A stretch of 64,000 nt of DNA from Serinus canaria (Eukaryota; Chordata; Aves; Passeriformes; Fringillidae): contig NC_066313.1 in NCBI RefSeq assembly GCF_022539315.1, positions 40,213,059-40,277,058 on the forward strand, read 5' to 3'. Positions 38,089-50,085 of this stretch are shown here, in pieces. Made by a program: the position numbers and the translations under genes. Position 1 is the stretch's first letter. Each line of letters begins with the position of its first letter. Below the pieces are notes generated by a model that did no database searches, was not told the origin of the DNA, and was given only the letters and a program-made list of their open reading frames with translations.

Positions 38089-39267
38089 GGGATGAGTAGT
38101 TCTCTGCAGGTGTCTTTTCTCTCCCCTTCAATTATAAGGGAAGCTTTTGCAAGATGTCCCATTTTTCAAACCACCTGAATTTTTAAAAATGAACTATTTT
38201 TTCTCTACAAGTTGCATTTCAGCCTCATTTTACAGGTAAGGCAGACTGAATCTAAATGCAAATGTGTATGAATCCCTTAACACACAGCAAACCAATGCAC
38301 AGATACAGACGGCTGTACATACATATACACACACTTTTCAAATGCCTGCAGCCAGGACCTGAGATGAAGTGATTGACCTCATGACAGATTTTCTGATCTG
38401 TTGTGGAGATAGGCAGATGGACTGAATCACATCTGAGATTTTAGCTCAGTTCTAAAGGTACAGGTAGGAAACCTAGCTTTAAATCTTAATTTTATGCTGA
38501 GTTTTTATTTCTACTTTTCGAGATTGCTTATTTTAAAAAATATTTAAAGATACCACCATCAAGAACACACTGTCTGCAATTAAATATAACTTAGCACAAG
38601 ATCAAGTAGTTCTGCTCCACAGGAAAATGAGCTATGTTTAATAATATTTAAACCTATTTTGTCTCATCATACATATATTGTGCAGCTTGAATTTTATGAT
38701 TTTTAAGATGTCAGAGAACATATTCATAATAAAGTTGTTTTGACTATGGTAAGCTCCATTTAGACAGGAATTAGAATTCAATTAAAATATGTATATCTCA
38801 GCATTTTAAATAGTTCTTAGTTAAGAAAAACCACCTAATTGTGCTGAAAATATCAGAGAAAAGAATTACCATAACATGTTTGACTTAGTAAAAAGAAAAT
38901 TTGCCTATTAATCAACTCCAACTGCTCCTATTCATCAATAGCAGCCATATTTCTGAAATTATTCATGGGCTCCAAAATAAAATGAAAATTTAAACCTTTT
39001 TGAACGCATCTGTGCAGGTGTGTTTTTATTTTAGATGTTTTTCTCTTCAGTACTTTGTACATTTGGTTTTTACTTATGGACTGAAAGAGAAAACCAATTG
39101 TTCTGTTTGTGATCTGTTCGGTCTGGGGACCAAACTCACTTCTCAATTTTCACTGTACTGAACAAAATGAAAAATGAGTATTCACTCTACAACTGTCAGG
39201 TAAATTGAAAACAGGAATAATGAAAGCAAAATTTCTGTACAGTAGCAATTGAAGACTGCAGATTTTG

Positions 39268-39283
39268 AAAAAAAAAAAAAAAA
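39268..39283. repeat. Poly(A) tract, 16 bases
   Basis: Sixteen consecutive A, preceded by GATTTTG and followed by GAAATG. Confidence 0.95.
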
Positions 39284-41562
39284 GAAATGCCAAAACCATT
39301 ACTCAACCTACTGTAAATGTGGTCCATACTGATATTTAATGAATTGCATCTCCCTGTGCTATAGTTGTTAAACTTGGGCTGACCTCAAGAGATAAAAATA
39401 ATTTTTCACTTCCGTATTTAATTAAGAAAACAGCACTATTTCAAGTAGAATTTAACAAATTTCAATGAAAGCCTTTTGCAGTAATCCAGTAACATGTCTT
39501 ACATTTTGCTCACATCTTCCAATAAGCTGCCATGATTTCAAATGGGCTTCTTTTTAAAGCTCGACAGCATACATTTTTTATTAAGAATGTTTTTATTACA
39601 CAATGGATCCCTAAGTTAAAGAAAAGTATAAATAACCATAAAGAAAATTTTCCAGATTTTGAGATTTGTGCAGAATAATCTGCAGAGTGTAGCAGCACCA
39701 CCAGCATTCAGGTTGCAATGCAACAGATAAAAACAATACAGAAAAAGTAAACAGACCTCCAAAAAGCTACTAATTTCATCAAGACCATATGATACCAAGT
39801 CTTCAACACAACAGAGGATTAGAAAGAGTTTAATTGATGTATAAACCAATATTATAGATGAATACAACCCAATACTAGGAACAACACATTTAGGATTTTA
39901 AGATTAAATTTTTATGTCCAGGTAAGTCCAAAACTGTAGAAGCAAAAGAAGCATGACCTGCTTTTCAATGTCTGTAAGAACAATAAGAAGTCCTACATAG
40001 ATTTTAAATAGAAGGGTGTAGGGCCTGTTAATAAAACTGTAGCCTTTTGACACCTGAATTCAGAGTTAGGTCTCAGGTACTGAGAGATCAGCATCAGCTT
40101 AAGACCATACATACTACCAGGGATTGTGAAACAAAATTAACCTGTAAAACTCTGCACTTATTTGAGAGAAATCCTAACTATATGTGACATAGAAACTTCC
40201 TCAGTGGCTGACAATGTCACTTGGTCCTTCAGGAATTCTTTGAAAAACAGAGGCAAACAGAAAAGGATTATTCTGAAATTGTTCCAGCAGGAAGAGCGAA
40301 AGGAAAAAGCTAAAATCTTACAGCACAGAGACTGCCTATTATCTTTTAATGCTGTATGGAAACAGATATTTGCACTAGAATCAAGCAAGACTGCACACTG
40401 TTTGATTACCTTTCCACAGACAGACTGGCTGCTCTGCACACGGGCACAGGAACCACCACTCTTAGACAAAGGGGATGTGGGAAAAGGTGGCAGAAATGGT
40501 TAAGGTCTTAAAACTAGATCCTTTAGAGCACTAGAAACCAGAGAACTCTAGAGAAACACTAAGAATTCCACCTGACACCCCCAGCACTGGAATGATGAAT
40601 GCAAGCCTGAATCATGTTGTAGCAGAGGACTTCTTTATGAGGAGCTGTCTTAGGTATTCCTTTTTCAGTTTAGAAATTATCAAAATAATCATAAGGACAG
40701 AGACAGTAATCACTAAACGATAATAAAAGAGTAACTCATAATTTACATACTTAAAATTAGGCAGAATCAGCTGCTGCCCCAGCATTGACTGAGTGATCCT
40801 GTGATGGATTTATGAGACACAATGCTAGATACTGTATTCCTCAGTCAAATGTTTCTTTGCATACAGGTCAGCATTCTTAAACCAAATCTAGACGGCAGCA
40901 CACCTTAAAGACATAAAGACATTCCCTCTCATGTTTTCTGTTTCTCCTCTGTCAACCACAGGGCAGAAAAGCCATAATTGTTATATATACTTTTATTTCT
41001 CTTCTCTACTGAAAGTCAAAAATGGATTCATTGAGTATGAATGTGAAGATACCAGTTAATACTGAAAAGACAGACATCAAGCCACAGTGGCAATACCAGC
41101 TTCATTAAAGTTTGACTACTTTTAGAAAAGATGTTTAAAAATTGACAAATTTGAGAAACAAAGCAGTGTACTGGGGAAATTAGTGCTAATTAAGTTATCT
41201 GAGTACCTGAACTTTCGCAACACAGAAACTGTAAAATAGATTAGCATTTTATTTACCATTCATCATTAAGAGGTGAGTTGCAGCTGAAATTGCACCATAT
41301 TAATAAGGTCACAATTACAGCAAGTTACTTTTTTGCAAACTGAACACAATCACACAATGCTTAAAATTCCATTATTCCCAGTCATGGGGACAAGGTGAAG
41401 ACAGGATCTACACCTAGTCTCCATTTTCCACAGGAAGTAAAAATGGCATGCATTGACAAACAAATGCAAAAATATACATATATCTCACATGAGGTGCACA
41501 TGGACGGTCTCTCCCACACAGCTCATTGAGGAATACAGAGACTGAACACATAACTAATTTTT

Positions 41563-41645
41563 CATAGAATCATCTAACCATAAATTGGTTGGAATGGACT
41601 TCTGAATGTCATTTAGTCCGATCACCCTGCAATGATCAGGAACAT
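41563..41645 (-). mobile_element. CR1 LINE, antisense terminal fragment
   Basis: CATAGAATCATCTAACC, then TTGGTTGGAATGGACTTCTG, CATTTAGTCCGATCACCCTGC and AATGATCAGGAAC follow the reversed CR1 terminus for about 80 bases before similarity is lost. Confidence 0.75.
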
Positions 41646-44600
41646 ATTTTTCTTAGCAAGAGCTGCACTACCACATGGAGGAACTGGGAAAAGCCAAATC
41701 TGGCAATATATCAGACTGCTTGCTGACACAGGGCTAAGATGAGCCTTCAGTTTTACAGACACGGGGGGGAGCTCCATCCAGGGCAGAGGATGCCCTTCCA
41801 CATTCACTAGCAAGACATGGAGCAGTTACTTCAGCAGGAAGTAAGGAGGAGTCTTGGCACACTATCCAGCTTCTTCTGGCCTCTCTGTCTTACCAGTCAT
41901 TTACAACGACCCCTTTCCCCTTCTACTGCACAGTGCTGCTACACCCAAGGGAAAGATTATTTGGGAAAGCGAGGCAGGGCTGAAGCTCCTTCATCTTCCT
42001 TATGACACTCAGTACATGGCAGGTGATGCACCTGGCTGAACATGCAGGATTTCACCCTTTACTCCCACTGTGTCTGGCCCTACAATGCATCTAACAAAAA
42101 AAACCCAAAACATAAAAACTGCCCTCACCACCACCACCTCCAAAAAAAAAAATTCAAGATTTTCAGTTCATCTGTTTTATTTATTTTGAACATTTAACAA
42201 GGCTGCGTAGTCAATTCAACTTTGTACCTAATGTGATTTTGAATTTTTTTTTTTAAAAAGTATGTTTCAGGTTAAACCTACATGTTCAGTGATCTGACAG
42301 TGATTTTTTGGGTTTCTTTATGTCCTGGCAAAAACCAAAACGAAAATGTCTCTGATGCTTTCTTTCTGGCTGCTTTCCTTTGCTTTATTTTAAAAGCAAA
42401 TATTTAGTGAAAAGTTTGTGAGAGCAGTGCTTTGTTTTGAATACAGTAAATGTGGGGATTTGACAGGTTCTAGAAATCTTCAGCTCAAAGTATTGCCAGT
42501 CTATTCTCAATTTTCTTTTTCTGAGCCTCAGATGTCAGCACCAGTCAGTCAAAATTTACCAGCTTTTTAACAGAAATGCCATGCATACGAGCAGGAAAAA
42601 GTGGACATTCTATGAGAAACTAGTCAGCAATCATTATGGGTAAGATCTCTTTGTTAGTGTCCATCATGAGTAAGCAGAGTGTATGTCTGAGGGAGCTCTC
42701 TGACAGAGGTTCAGCCAAGCCCCCAGTGGGAGCTCCCTAGGTTTCCTGGAGTCAGCTCATTCACCAGGCCCACTCATGCCCTGGGAAAGCTCCGCCAGCT
42801 GCTGCTGCACACACAGGAACCTCTGTCAAAACCAATTTAAAGACCTGCCTGTTTCACGTGCTGGCATCAGATCCTCTATTTTATCTGGCAATTTTAAGCA
42901 ACTTTTAACTGGAAAGAGCATCAAGTCAGCAATATAATGATAATACTGTGGAGTTCAGAGTAGTTTGTCTTTTAGGAACAGGCTTTGCGTTAGCCACAGT
43001 AACTACAGAATAAAAATTTTAAAAAATCTACAATACTGTTTTATAATAAATAACTGAAGGAAATGCTTCTCTCCCACCTTTGGAAACAGAAGGGAAGAAG
43101 AAGTTGCATTACGTGACAAAGCTGGGTATCTCCCTAGAATGCTCATGGTATTTTTGTTCTGGTTTGGCCAAATATCTTTGAAGCTACCTGCAAATACCTA
43201 TTTGAAATTGATGTGCTAGCAGTTCATTGTCAAAACTGCAATGACATGTACTTAAATTTGCAATCATTTCACTGTAAAAGCATATATAGAAATACATTTT
43301 GTCTCACTCCTGATAAGAAAAACAGGTGACACTTTTCCCTTGCCTAAGGTAACATTTCAAAGCAATCTGCTTGACAAGGTTTAACTTTAGATCCTGCAAA
43401 GGTTGGTGATGGCACAAAAGATAGCAGGAGAATCAGGAAATGGCAGAGTCATTGGAGACAAATCCTGAGACAAGATCCCTGTACAAAAATAAAAGGGAGC
43501 TCCTGTGAGCCTTGAAAAATATCCTGCACACATTGATAAAAAAGGCCTTTAAAGTCATTCTTCAAAAAAATAAGCTGAACTGACATATAGAGTCATTGTG
43601 ATTTCTTCTTTGTGACCTTCCTCTATATCCTTATGCACCAAACCCAGAGAACAAAAGTGAAAAGTAACAAAACCAGAATAATAGCTTTCCCTGTTTTGTT
43701 CCACAGTTTCTTTAGAGAAGAGACTGCTATTTAACTCCCATGCCACTGAAGTCATATTCAGGCAAGCGTGTAAAAACCAAGATATTTGATTTTTATACAG
43801 GACATCACACTTTCATTTTGTGTAATTCTTTGTTCCCCAAAACTGGCTGTTCCTGTGCCCTGTTATTTTACCTCACATATGGCACATGGCTCTTGGTTTG
43901 CAAAAACAGTGGCAGCTCTGAGCAGGAAAGTAGACAGGAGGTAGGACAGCACAGACAGCAAGGCCACAGCATTTTAAGGATGGCTGCACCCTGGTAAGGA
44001 TATTTGCCCACATGCAACTGTGGCTGTGGGTGGCACTTCAGCTTCTCCAAGCTGCCAGGGCTCAAACTTGACATTGAAACTAAAGGTATTTACATATAGT
44101 GATATTGCCTGCAGGAAAATATTGTCAAATGCACAGATACGGCCCAGGACAGGCTTACTGTGTGTGCCGTGAGTGGTGAGGAGACTGGGGAAAGAGCAGG
44201 GAACAGCCATACTGATCCACTTCTCATCCTCCTTTGCTTGCCATTGTGGGAACAACACAAGTACAGGATCAGAACTCACATGCATTCTAGAGTATAGCAT
44301 GAGGCTCCTCTGCAGTGCAAACAAGTTTATTTCTGGAGTGATGCCTGTTTCTATGTTGTCCCATGGCCAAGAGAATTCCTCATTTCTTCAAGTATGTTGG
44401 GAGGCAATGCTGTATGCATGAAGATCAGGCTTTGCCATGGAGGTCCAAGAACAGACTCAAGACACCTTAACATTACTCAAGGGTTCTGCAAAGATGGGGT
44501 TGTTACTGCAGCCATTTCTCAGAGGCACCTCTCAAGACACCCTGAGTATACTGTAAACAGGGTGTGTGCACTGGCAGAGAACTGACTCTGGAGGTTCAAA

Positions 44601-44857
44601 CGTTTGTACCGGCTAATTATGGAACAGCAGACCACACACATACTAGGAACAGCCAGATCACTACTATATCTGATGCTAGAATTTTGTATTTTGCTTGAAA
44701 GAAGCATTTAATTTTCCAGGATCTTGTAAATGTCAGGAACTGATGAGAAATGCATATCATGTCAATAAGCTCTCCTGGGAGACAAGTATTAACTCCAAAC
44801 AAGAATAAAGTCAAGCCTATTCAGGTACAGAACAGTATTCTTCCATTAGGAGGGTGG

Positions 44858-44873
44858 AAAAAAAAAAAAAAAA
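44858..44873. repeat. Poly(A) tract, 16 bases
   Basis: Sixteen consecutive A between GGGTGG and GAATCCC. Confidence 0.95.
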
Positions 44874-45949
44874 GAATCCCTTTCCCCTTCTCACAATTTC
44901 AAAGACATCTTACTAGAGCAGCAGTGATACATGCATACCTGGGGGTTTGGGAACCCCAGGTCACACCATATGGCCAGCGACGAAGCAAATCAGCATCCCC
45001 CTGTGCAAACTGCCAAACATCAGAAACATAACAAAGCAATGTGAATGTGGCTAATGGAACAAAGGAACAAGCTTACAACCTGATCTACAAAGGGAAACAG
45101 TGCCACAACTGGGGCTTTCCATCAGTTTCAAAGCAGAAAATTCCCTGTAGCCTTCTGCAAGGAGGTCTTAAACCCTTTTACTGACATCTGGATGTGTGAG
45201 TAAAATCACTCCTATCAGTGATTATCCCTGCTGTGGAACCATCATTAAGAACCTGTGTTGGTCCATCTCCACAAAAAATGCCAAGGCATAATCACCATCT
45301 ACTTCTGCTCTCACTCAGCATTACTGCCACTGGTTTGCTAAGGCAAAGGATTTATCTTTCAAGAAAACTGGCTGAAAAATAAGGGCAGAACATTACATAA
45401 AAGGTTTTTAGATCCCATAGTATATTCGGTGATCAGAATTCTGTGTATCTATTTTTATTCCTTCTCTCTAGCCAGTCTGGGTCTCTGCTTCATCCTCAAT
45501 CCACTTTTTTTGTGAGTCACATCAGATTAGAAATACATTCAACAATGAGAAAAATCTTTTGCAACTGATCCAAAAAGAAACAATAACAGAAACCCCCGTA
45601 TATTACATTCGGAGCCTTTTTAAAAAACAAACAGAAACAATGCAAGGCACTGAAAAATAGGGACAAGTTTCCTTACGGTCTTGTTTAGAAATGTGCTGCA
45701 GCTGAAGTCACTTGTAGGATATCCTGTGGGTGACACATAAGGTAGTCAGTACAGGAGAAAAAGAAACTGGACATTTGAACACAAGGCTTTGTTCTGCATT
45801 TTTGCTATGTAACTACAATACAATATGTAACTACATCAGTTACCCCTCCATCTCTATCAGTGCAAAGGATTTGTTTTGTTTGTCTCAGTGTATGGGAGTA
45901 CTGCACACAAGCCCCTCACTACAAGAAAGAAAATGAGGTGCTGAGGTGC

Positions 45950-46370
45950 ACGTCCAAAGAGAAACAAAGCTCAGGAAGGGTCTGGAGCACAAATCTGAGG
46001 AGGAGTGACCAAGGGAACTGGGGAAGCCTGGGGAAGAGGAAGCTCAGGGGGACTTTATCACTCTCTGCAACTCCCTGAAAGGCGGGTGTGGCCAGGTGGG
46101 GCTTGATCTCCCAAGTAACAAGCAACAGGACAAGAGCAAGTGACATTAGCAACACCAACTGAGATTTTGATTGGATATTAAAAGAGATTTCTTCACTGTA
46201 GGGAATTTCAACCACTGGAACAAGCTACCCAGGGAAGCATTTGAATCACTATACCTAGAGGTATTTAAAAGATGTGTAGGTGTGACACTAAGGAATATGG
46301 TTTAGTGGTGGGCTTGGCAGTACTATGTGGCCTCAATCTTAAAGAGTCTTTTTCAAATTAAACATTTCTA
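45950..46370 (+). mobile_element. CR1 LINE, 3' end fragment
   Basis: GGAAGGGTCTGGAGCACAAA, then GAAGAGGAAGCTCAGGGGGA, 'AACTCCCTGAAAGG', 'GTGTGGCCAGGTGGGGCTTG', 'CACTGGAACAAGCTACCCAGG' and 'GTATTTAAAAGATGTGTAG' keep the CR1 ORF2-end/3'UTR order. The terminal octamer repeat is decayed. In the residual coding part the frame is lost after a few codons. Confidence 0.87.
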
Positions 46371-47270
46371 CAAATCTTTGATTGTATTACAAACTCATTC
46401 CTACGCATTTTATTTTATCCTGTATTAATTCATGTGAAGCGTGTGCCACAAGAAGTGCTGATTGAAGTTTTGCCATTGATTTTAGTGCAACAAAAGTCAA
46501 GATGGCAATTTTTAAAGTTTTTCATGGACCTAGAACTTATTAAATAGTTTTACAAAGTCTCAACATCATCAAGTCCTAAGGCACAGCAGGGCTAAAACAT
46601 ATTTTCATTAAGTTTGAACAGAAGGTAAAAGTGTGTCCTCCTACACCATCTCCAAATACACAGAGCTCTAACTAACAAAGCAGAAACATGGGATGTTGGC
46701 CTTCACAGCGTGGGATACAGATCAAAAAGGAAACAAGAAACTGAAGATTACTCAAGTACAATAGGAAGCTCAAGATCATGGAGGATTTATTCACTACCAA
46801 AAATATTAGAGCCAAACCCTAACTCCCAAGAGAAAGTATCTCCAGTTTCACACTAAACAGGACACTTCCTTAGCTTTGTAAACAGGAGACTGATTTGAAA
46901 CAAAGTGCCAAACAACTCTACGCAATCCAGTATTTCAGCCAAGAGATCATCACCAGAAGCAGTGATTTAAGAGATCTCTTTTATCCAAAATGTGGTATAA
47001 TGTAATCAATCTCATAGATACAATAGCAGGAATTTTGGAGGCAATTCTTGAATTTACCTTGAATCAACTGACTAAAAGATTACTACTGAATTTCTCTGCA
47101 TTAGTGGGCAAAGTCTTACTACAGAGAATGCCAACAAACAGCCTTCATGGTGTTTCTTAGGACTCCTTTAGTATCCTCATGTCAAATCCCAGCAGGTGCA
47201 CGAAAGCCAGGGCAAGCCAGGGCAGCCCTTCTTTGGGGTTGCGATGATGCTAAAAACTTTAGAGAATAAA

Positions 47271-47341
47271 AATCATTGAGCTGGACTCAATGATCATTCT
47301 TGGGCCCTTCCAACTAAACATATATTTTGTGATTCTATGAT
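47271..47341 (+). mobile_element. CR1 LINE, terminal fragment
   Basis: ATTGAGCTGGACTCAATGATC, then TTGGGCCCTTCCAACTAAAC and the end TTTGTGATTCTATGA. About 70 bases of CR1 terminus, only about 60 bases before the next CR1 in the same orientation. Confidence 0.82.
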
Positions 47342-47403
47342 AGGCGAGTATCTATTTTGCTATATTAGAAGATACTCAAAAGATAAAAACTATATTTATT
47401 CTG

Positions 47404-47767
47404 CAAATGCAGAGCTGGCAGAAGTGCTCACCAAGCCACATTCCACCATTCACCAATAGTCCTAGCAAATCTGGAAGGTCCAGTTACCTGGAGGTCAGCA
47501 AACGTGACACCCATCTAGGCGAATGGCCAGGAGGATACAGGGAAATACAGGCCTGCCAGCCTGACCTCAGTGCAAGGGAAAGTCATAGAACAGCTTGTCA
47601 ACAGAGTGTCATCCCACAGAACATGCATGGCAACCAGGGGATCAGACCCAGTCAGCATGGCTGCAGGAAAGCCAGGTCCTGACTGACCAACCTGATCTCC
47701 TTCTGTGACCAGGTGACCCACTCAGTGGATGAGAGAAAGGCTGTGGATGTTGTCTGCCTGGACTTTA
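47404..47767 (+). mobile_element. CR1 LINE reverse transcriptase, left part of an interrupted copy
   Basis: Translation across small frameshifts follows the CR1 RT. It reads from a linker-like start (GAGGTCAGCAAACGTGACACCC) through GNQGIRPSQHGCRKARS, LTNLISFCDQVTHSVDERKAVDVVCLDF. It stops in the middle of the RT motif usually read as LDFSKAFDT. The rest of that motif continues at 48,508, beyond an inserted LTR. This is one CR1 copy in two pieces. Confidence 0.9.
47763..47767. repeat. Target-site duplication, left copy (CTTTA)
   Basis: CTTTA here and again at 48,508-48,512 exactly flank the 740-bp insertion. Together they represent one CTTTA of the original CR1 codons for Asp-Phe-Ser. A 5-bp duplication fits an LTR-retroelement integrase. 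Confidence 0.82.
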
Positions 47768-48507
47768 TATTCTGGGTCTACCTTGACTGGACACCAAGTG
47801 CCCATCAAGCCTCTCTATCACTCTCCTTCTCAATGGGACAAGGGAGGGAAAGTAAGATGGAAAACAACTTGTAAGTTTGATGCATGGCACTTTACTAAAC
47901 CAAAAAAAAAAAAAAAAACCCACCAAAACCTAACCAAACCAAACCAAAAACAGAAACAAACAAACAAACAAACAAACAAAACCCCAACAACAACAAAAAA
48001 AACCAAACAAACAAACCAAAAAAAAACCACACCAGAAACAAAAAAACCAACACAAAATTTTGGTGTGTATATACAAAGAGAAAAAAGCTTATTCAGTTTA
48101 TTCTCTACTTTCCATCAGGGGGTGATATCCAGCCACTTCCCAGGAAGCGAAGTTGCAGCACATATAGTGATTGCTCTAGAAGGCAAACACTGTAAAATAA
48201 AAAATACCCCCCATTCCTCCTCCCTCCTTTAGCTTTTATATTTGAGCTGATGTCATATGGTCATATAGTATGGAATACCCCTTTGGTTAATTTGGGCCTG
48301 GTTGTGTCCCCTCCCAGGACCTTTCCCACTCCCAGCCACTTGAGAGGGGCAGCATGTTAGAGACAGCCCTGATGTTGTGCCAGCACTGCTCAGCAGAAGC
48401 CACAACACTGCTGTGTCATCCATACCTTTCTAACTACCAATGCAAACCACAGCACTGTGACAGCTGATGTGGGGAAAATCAACTCCATCTCAGCCAGTCC
48501 CAAGACA
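47768..48507 (-). mobile_element. Solo LTR of an avian endogenous retrovirus, antisense inside a CR1
   Basis: Read on the minus strand, it begins TGTCTTGGGACTGGCTGAGA and continues through parts typical of a common bird ERV LTR: TTTGCATTGGTAGTTAG, GGCTTCTGCTGAGCAGTGCT and GGGAGGGGACACAACC. An AATAAA poly(A) signal sits at 48,102-48,097. The far end (47,768) reads ...GAATA, where CA would be expected, so one or two end bases have changed. It is flanked by CTTTA duplications. No gag, pol or env sequence is present, so recombination between two LTRs probably left this solo copy. The 5-bp duplication leans towards an ERVL-like or ERV1-like family; the family name is not certain. Confidence 0.8.
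47902..48057. repeat. A/C-rich simple repeat with a 17-base A run and (CAAA)n
   Basis: A 17-base A run (47,902-47,918) is followed by AACCAAACC and (CAAA/CAAAC) repeats to about 48,057. It lies inside the LTR, downstream of its poly(A) signal in LTR orientation. It is probably a later microsatellite expansion that lengthened the LTR. Confidence 0.9.
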
Positions 48508-48893
48508 CTTTAGTAAAGCTTCTGACACCATACCCCACAGAGTTATCCAGCAGAAAACAGATGCTCATGGCTTGGAGAGGTGCACTATTTTGTGCACCTA
48601 TAGTCGAAGTCCAGAGAGTGGTGCTGAATGGAGTAACAAGCTGGATACTGGGGGCAGTCCTGTTCAATATCTTTACTGATGCCCTGGATGAGAGGAGTGA
48701 GTGCACCCTCAGCAAGCCTGCAGATAAAAGCAAGTTGGGCAGGAGTGTTGGTTTGCTGCAGGGTAGGAAGGCTCTGCAGAGTGATGTGGATAGGCTGGAC
48801 AGATGGCCGAAAGCCAATTGTATGAGTGCAGGGTAAACAGCTGGGCTAAATGATTTGCAGGTCTTTTCCAACCTAAACAATTCTATGATTCCT
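48508..48893 (+). mobile_element. CR1 LINE reverse transcriptase, right part of the interrupted copy, plus terminus
   Basis: Starts CTTTAGTAAAGCTTCTGAC, restoring the RT motif broken at 47,767. It continues [51 protein letters not shown] and [11 protein letters not shown] to about 48,825. It then jumps straight to the CR1 terminus (GATTTGCAGGTCTTTTCC ... AATTCTATGATTCC). Two changes stand out: the YVDD-equivalent FADDTKL reads PADKSKL, and the RT C-terminus and most of the 3'UTR are deleted. Confidence 0.9.
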
Positions 48894-49811
48894 AATTTTG
48901 CAAACACTTGAGACACTTGGTTCATAAAAAATATATTGTTATTTTTACTCACCTCATTTAAATATAAACTATTCGAGCTTTCTTATTATGCTGTCTTGTA
49001 TGACTTGAACACCTTGACTTTAGCAGAATCATGAAAATGGCCAAAGTTGGTCAGAATTACGAAGATGTTTAAAGAAATGGTCATCCACATGATGAATATT
49101 ACTGCACTAATGATCCCCTGTGAACTTTCTATTTATGCCTATTCCTAGATGTTTTATGAAACACAACATCTCTGTGGCACGGACAGAACTCCCAACGCTA
49201 TTGTAGATTTTCAGCACTGTTCAGTTTCTACAAATCAAAGCAATACAACTATCAAATTTTCTCTTCCAGCCCTTTAAAGAATTAGCTGGCCTAATTCAGT
49301 TTCATAGTAATACTTAAAAAAGCCCCAAATGAAAACCAAGAAGTTTCAAGAGACTGTCTGAAGAATATTAGTGACTGACACTAAGATACGCATCTGCCTG
49401 ATAAAACATATTTCAACTTCCTTTAGAGAATTCCTCTATGCCGCTTGCTGCTGAGTCAGGGTTGGAACTCTCATGCAATATGCTTTGATATTTCAGTCCA
49501 AGCTGTTAATTATACAGATAAGAGACATCATCAAAGTCAGATAATTGTAGACCAAAGTGCATTACTGCAGGGAAATTAGTAAGGTTTTATTTTTAAAACT
49601 GATGAAGCCTGAAATACATATTTCTATACAAAATCTAGAAAACAGGGAAATAAAGCATGTAAAAACCAATTTATTTTGGCCATTTCACAGTTGACAAAAT
49701 TTTATGTTACCAGAGTCCTCTAAAAAAATTCATAACAAGCCTATTATAAAAGAACTCAATAAGTGCATTCTAAAAGTGATGTTCTACACCACTAGTGATA
49801 CCAGAGACATT

Positions 49812-50015
49812 TCATAGAATCATGGAAACATAAAATCATAGAATCATGGAATGGCCTGGGTTGAAAGGAACCTTGAGGGTCATCTAGCTCCAATCCCCCT
49901 GCCATGAGCAGGGACACTTAGCATTAGACCAGCTTGATGAAAACCCTTGAACAGACCTCTCTGGGCAACCTTTGCCAGGGCCCCACCAGATCCACAGCAA
50001 AGAACTTCTCCTAAT
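49812..50015 (-). mobile_element. CR1 LINE, antisense 3' end
   Basis: CATAGAATCATGGAA repeats, then GGCCTGGGTTGAAAGG, CCTTGAGGGTCATCTAGCTCC, CCCCTGCCATGAGCAGGGAC and CTCTCTGGGCAACC. This is a clear reversed avian CR1 terminus, about 200 bases. Confidence 0.92.
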
Positions 50016-50085
50016 ACCATAAAATCATAAGATGGCTTGGGTTGGAAGGGACCTTAAAGCATCTAATCTAAACCTATCCTCTTTA
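50016..50085 (-). mobile_element. Second CR1 terminus, antisense, abutting the previous one
   Basis: CCATAAAATCATAAGATGGC, then TTGGGTTGGAAGGGACC and AGCATCTAATCTAAACC form a new CR1 start directly after the first fragment ends. Same orientation, so either a nested insertion or two adjacent insertions. Confidence 0.85.

Larger units (their letters stand above)
36771..45949. other. Intronic sequence, no gene recognised
   Basis: About 9 kb of AT-rich DNA with short open frames of no known similarity (129 codons at most, 37,189-37,578). Contains the A tract at 37,670, the hairpin at 38,049, A runs at 39,268 and 44,858 and a tiny CR1 tail at 41,563. Confidence 0.55.

Noticed and set aside
47830..48030. 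Minus-strand frame rich in Val, Phe and Cys that looks like a membrane protein
   Set aside because: It is a translation of the A/C-rich microsatellite in the LTR.
47729..48232. 167-codon plus-strand frame, Lys/Thr/Asn-rich
   Set aside because: It runs from CR1 through the same microsatellite into the LTR; not a gene.
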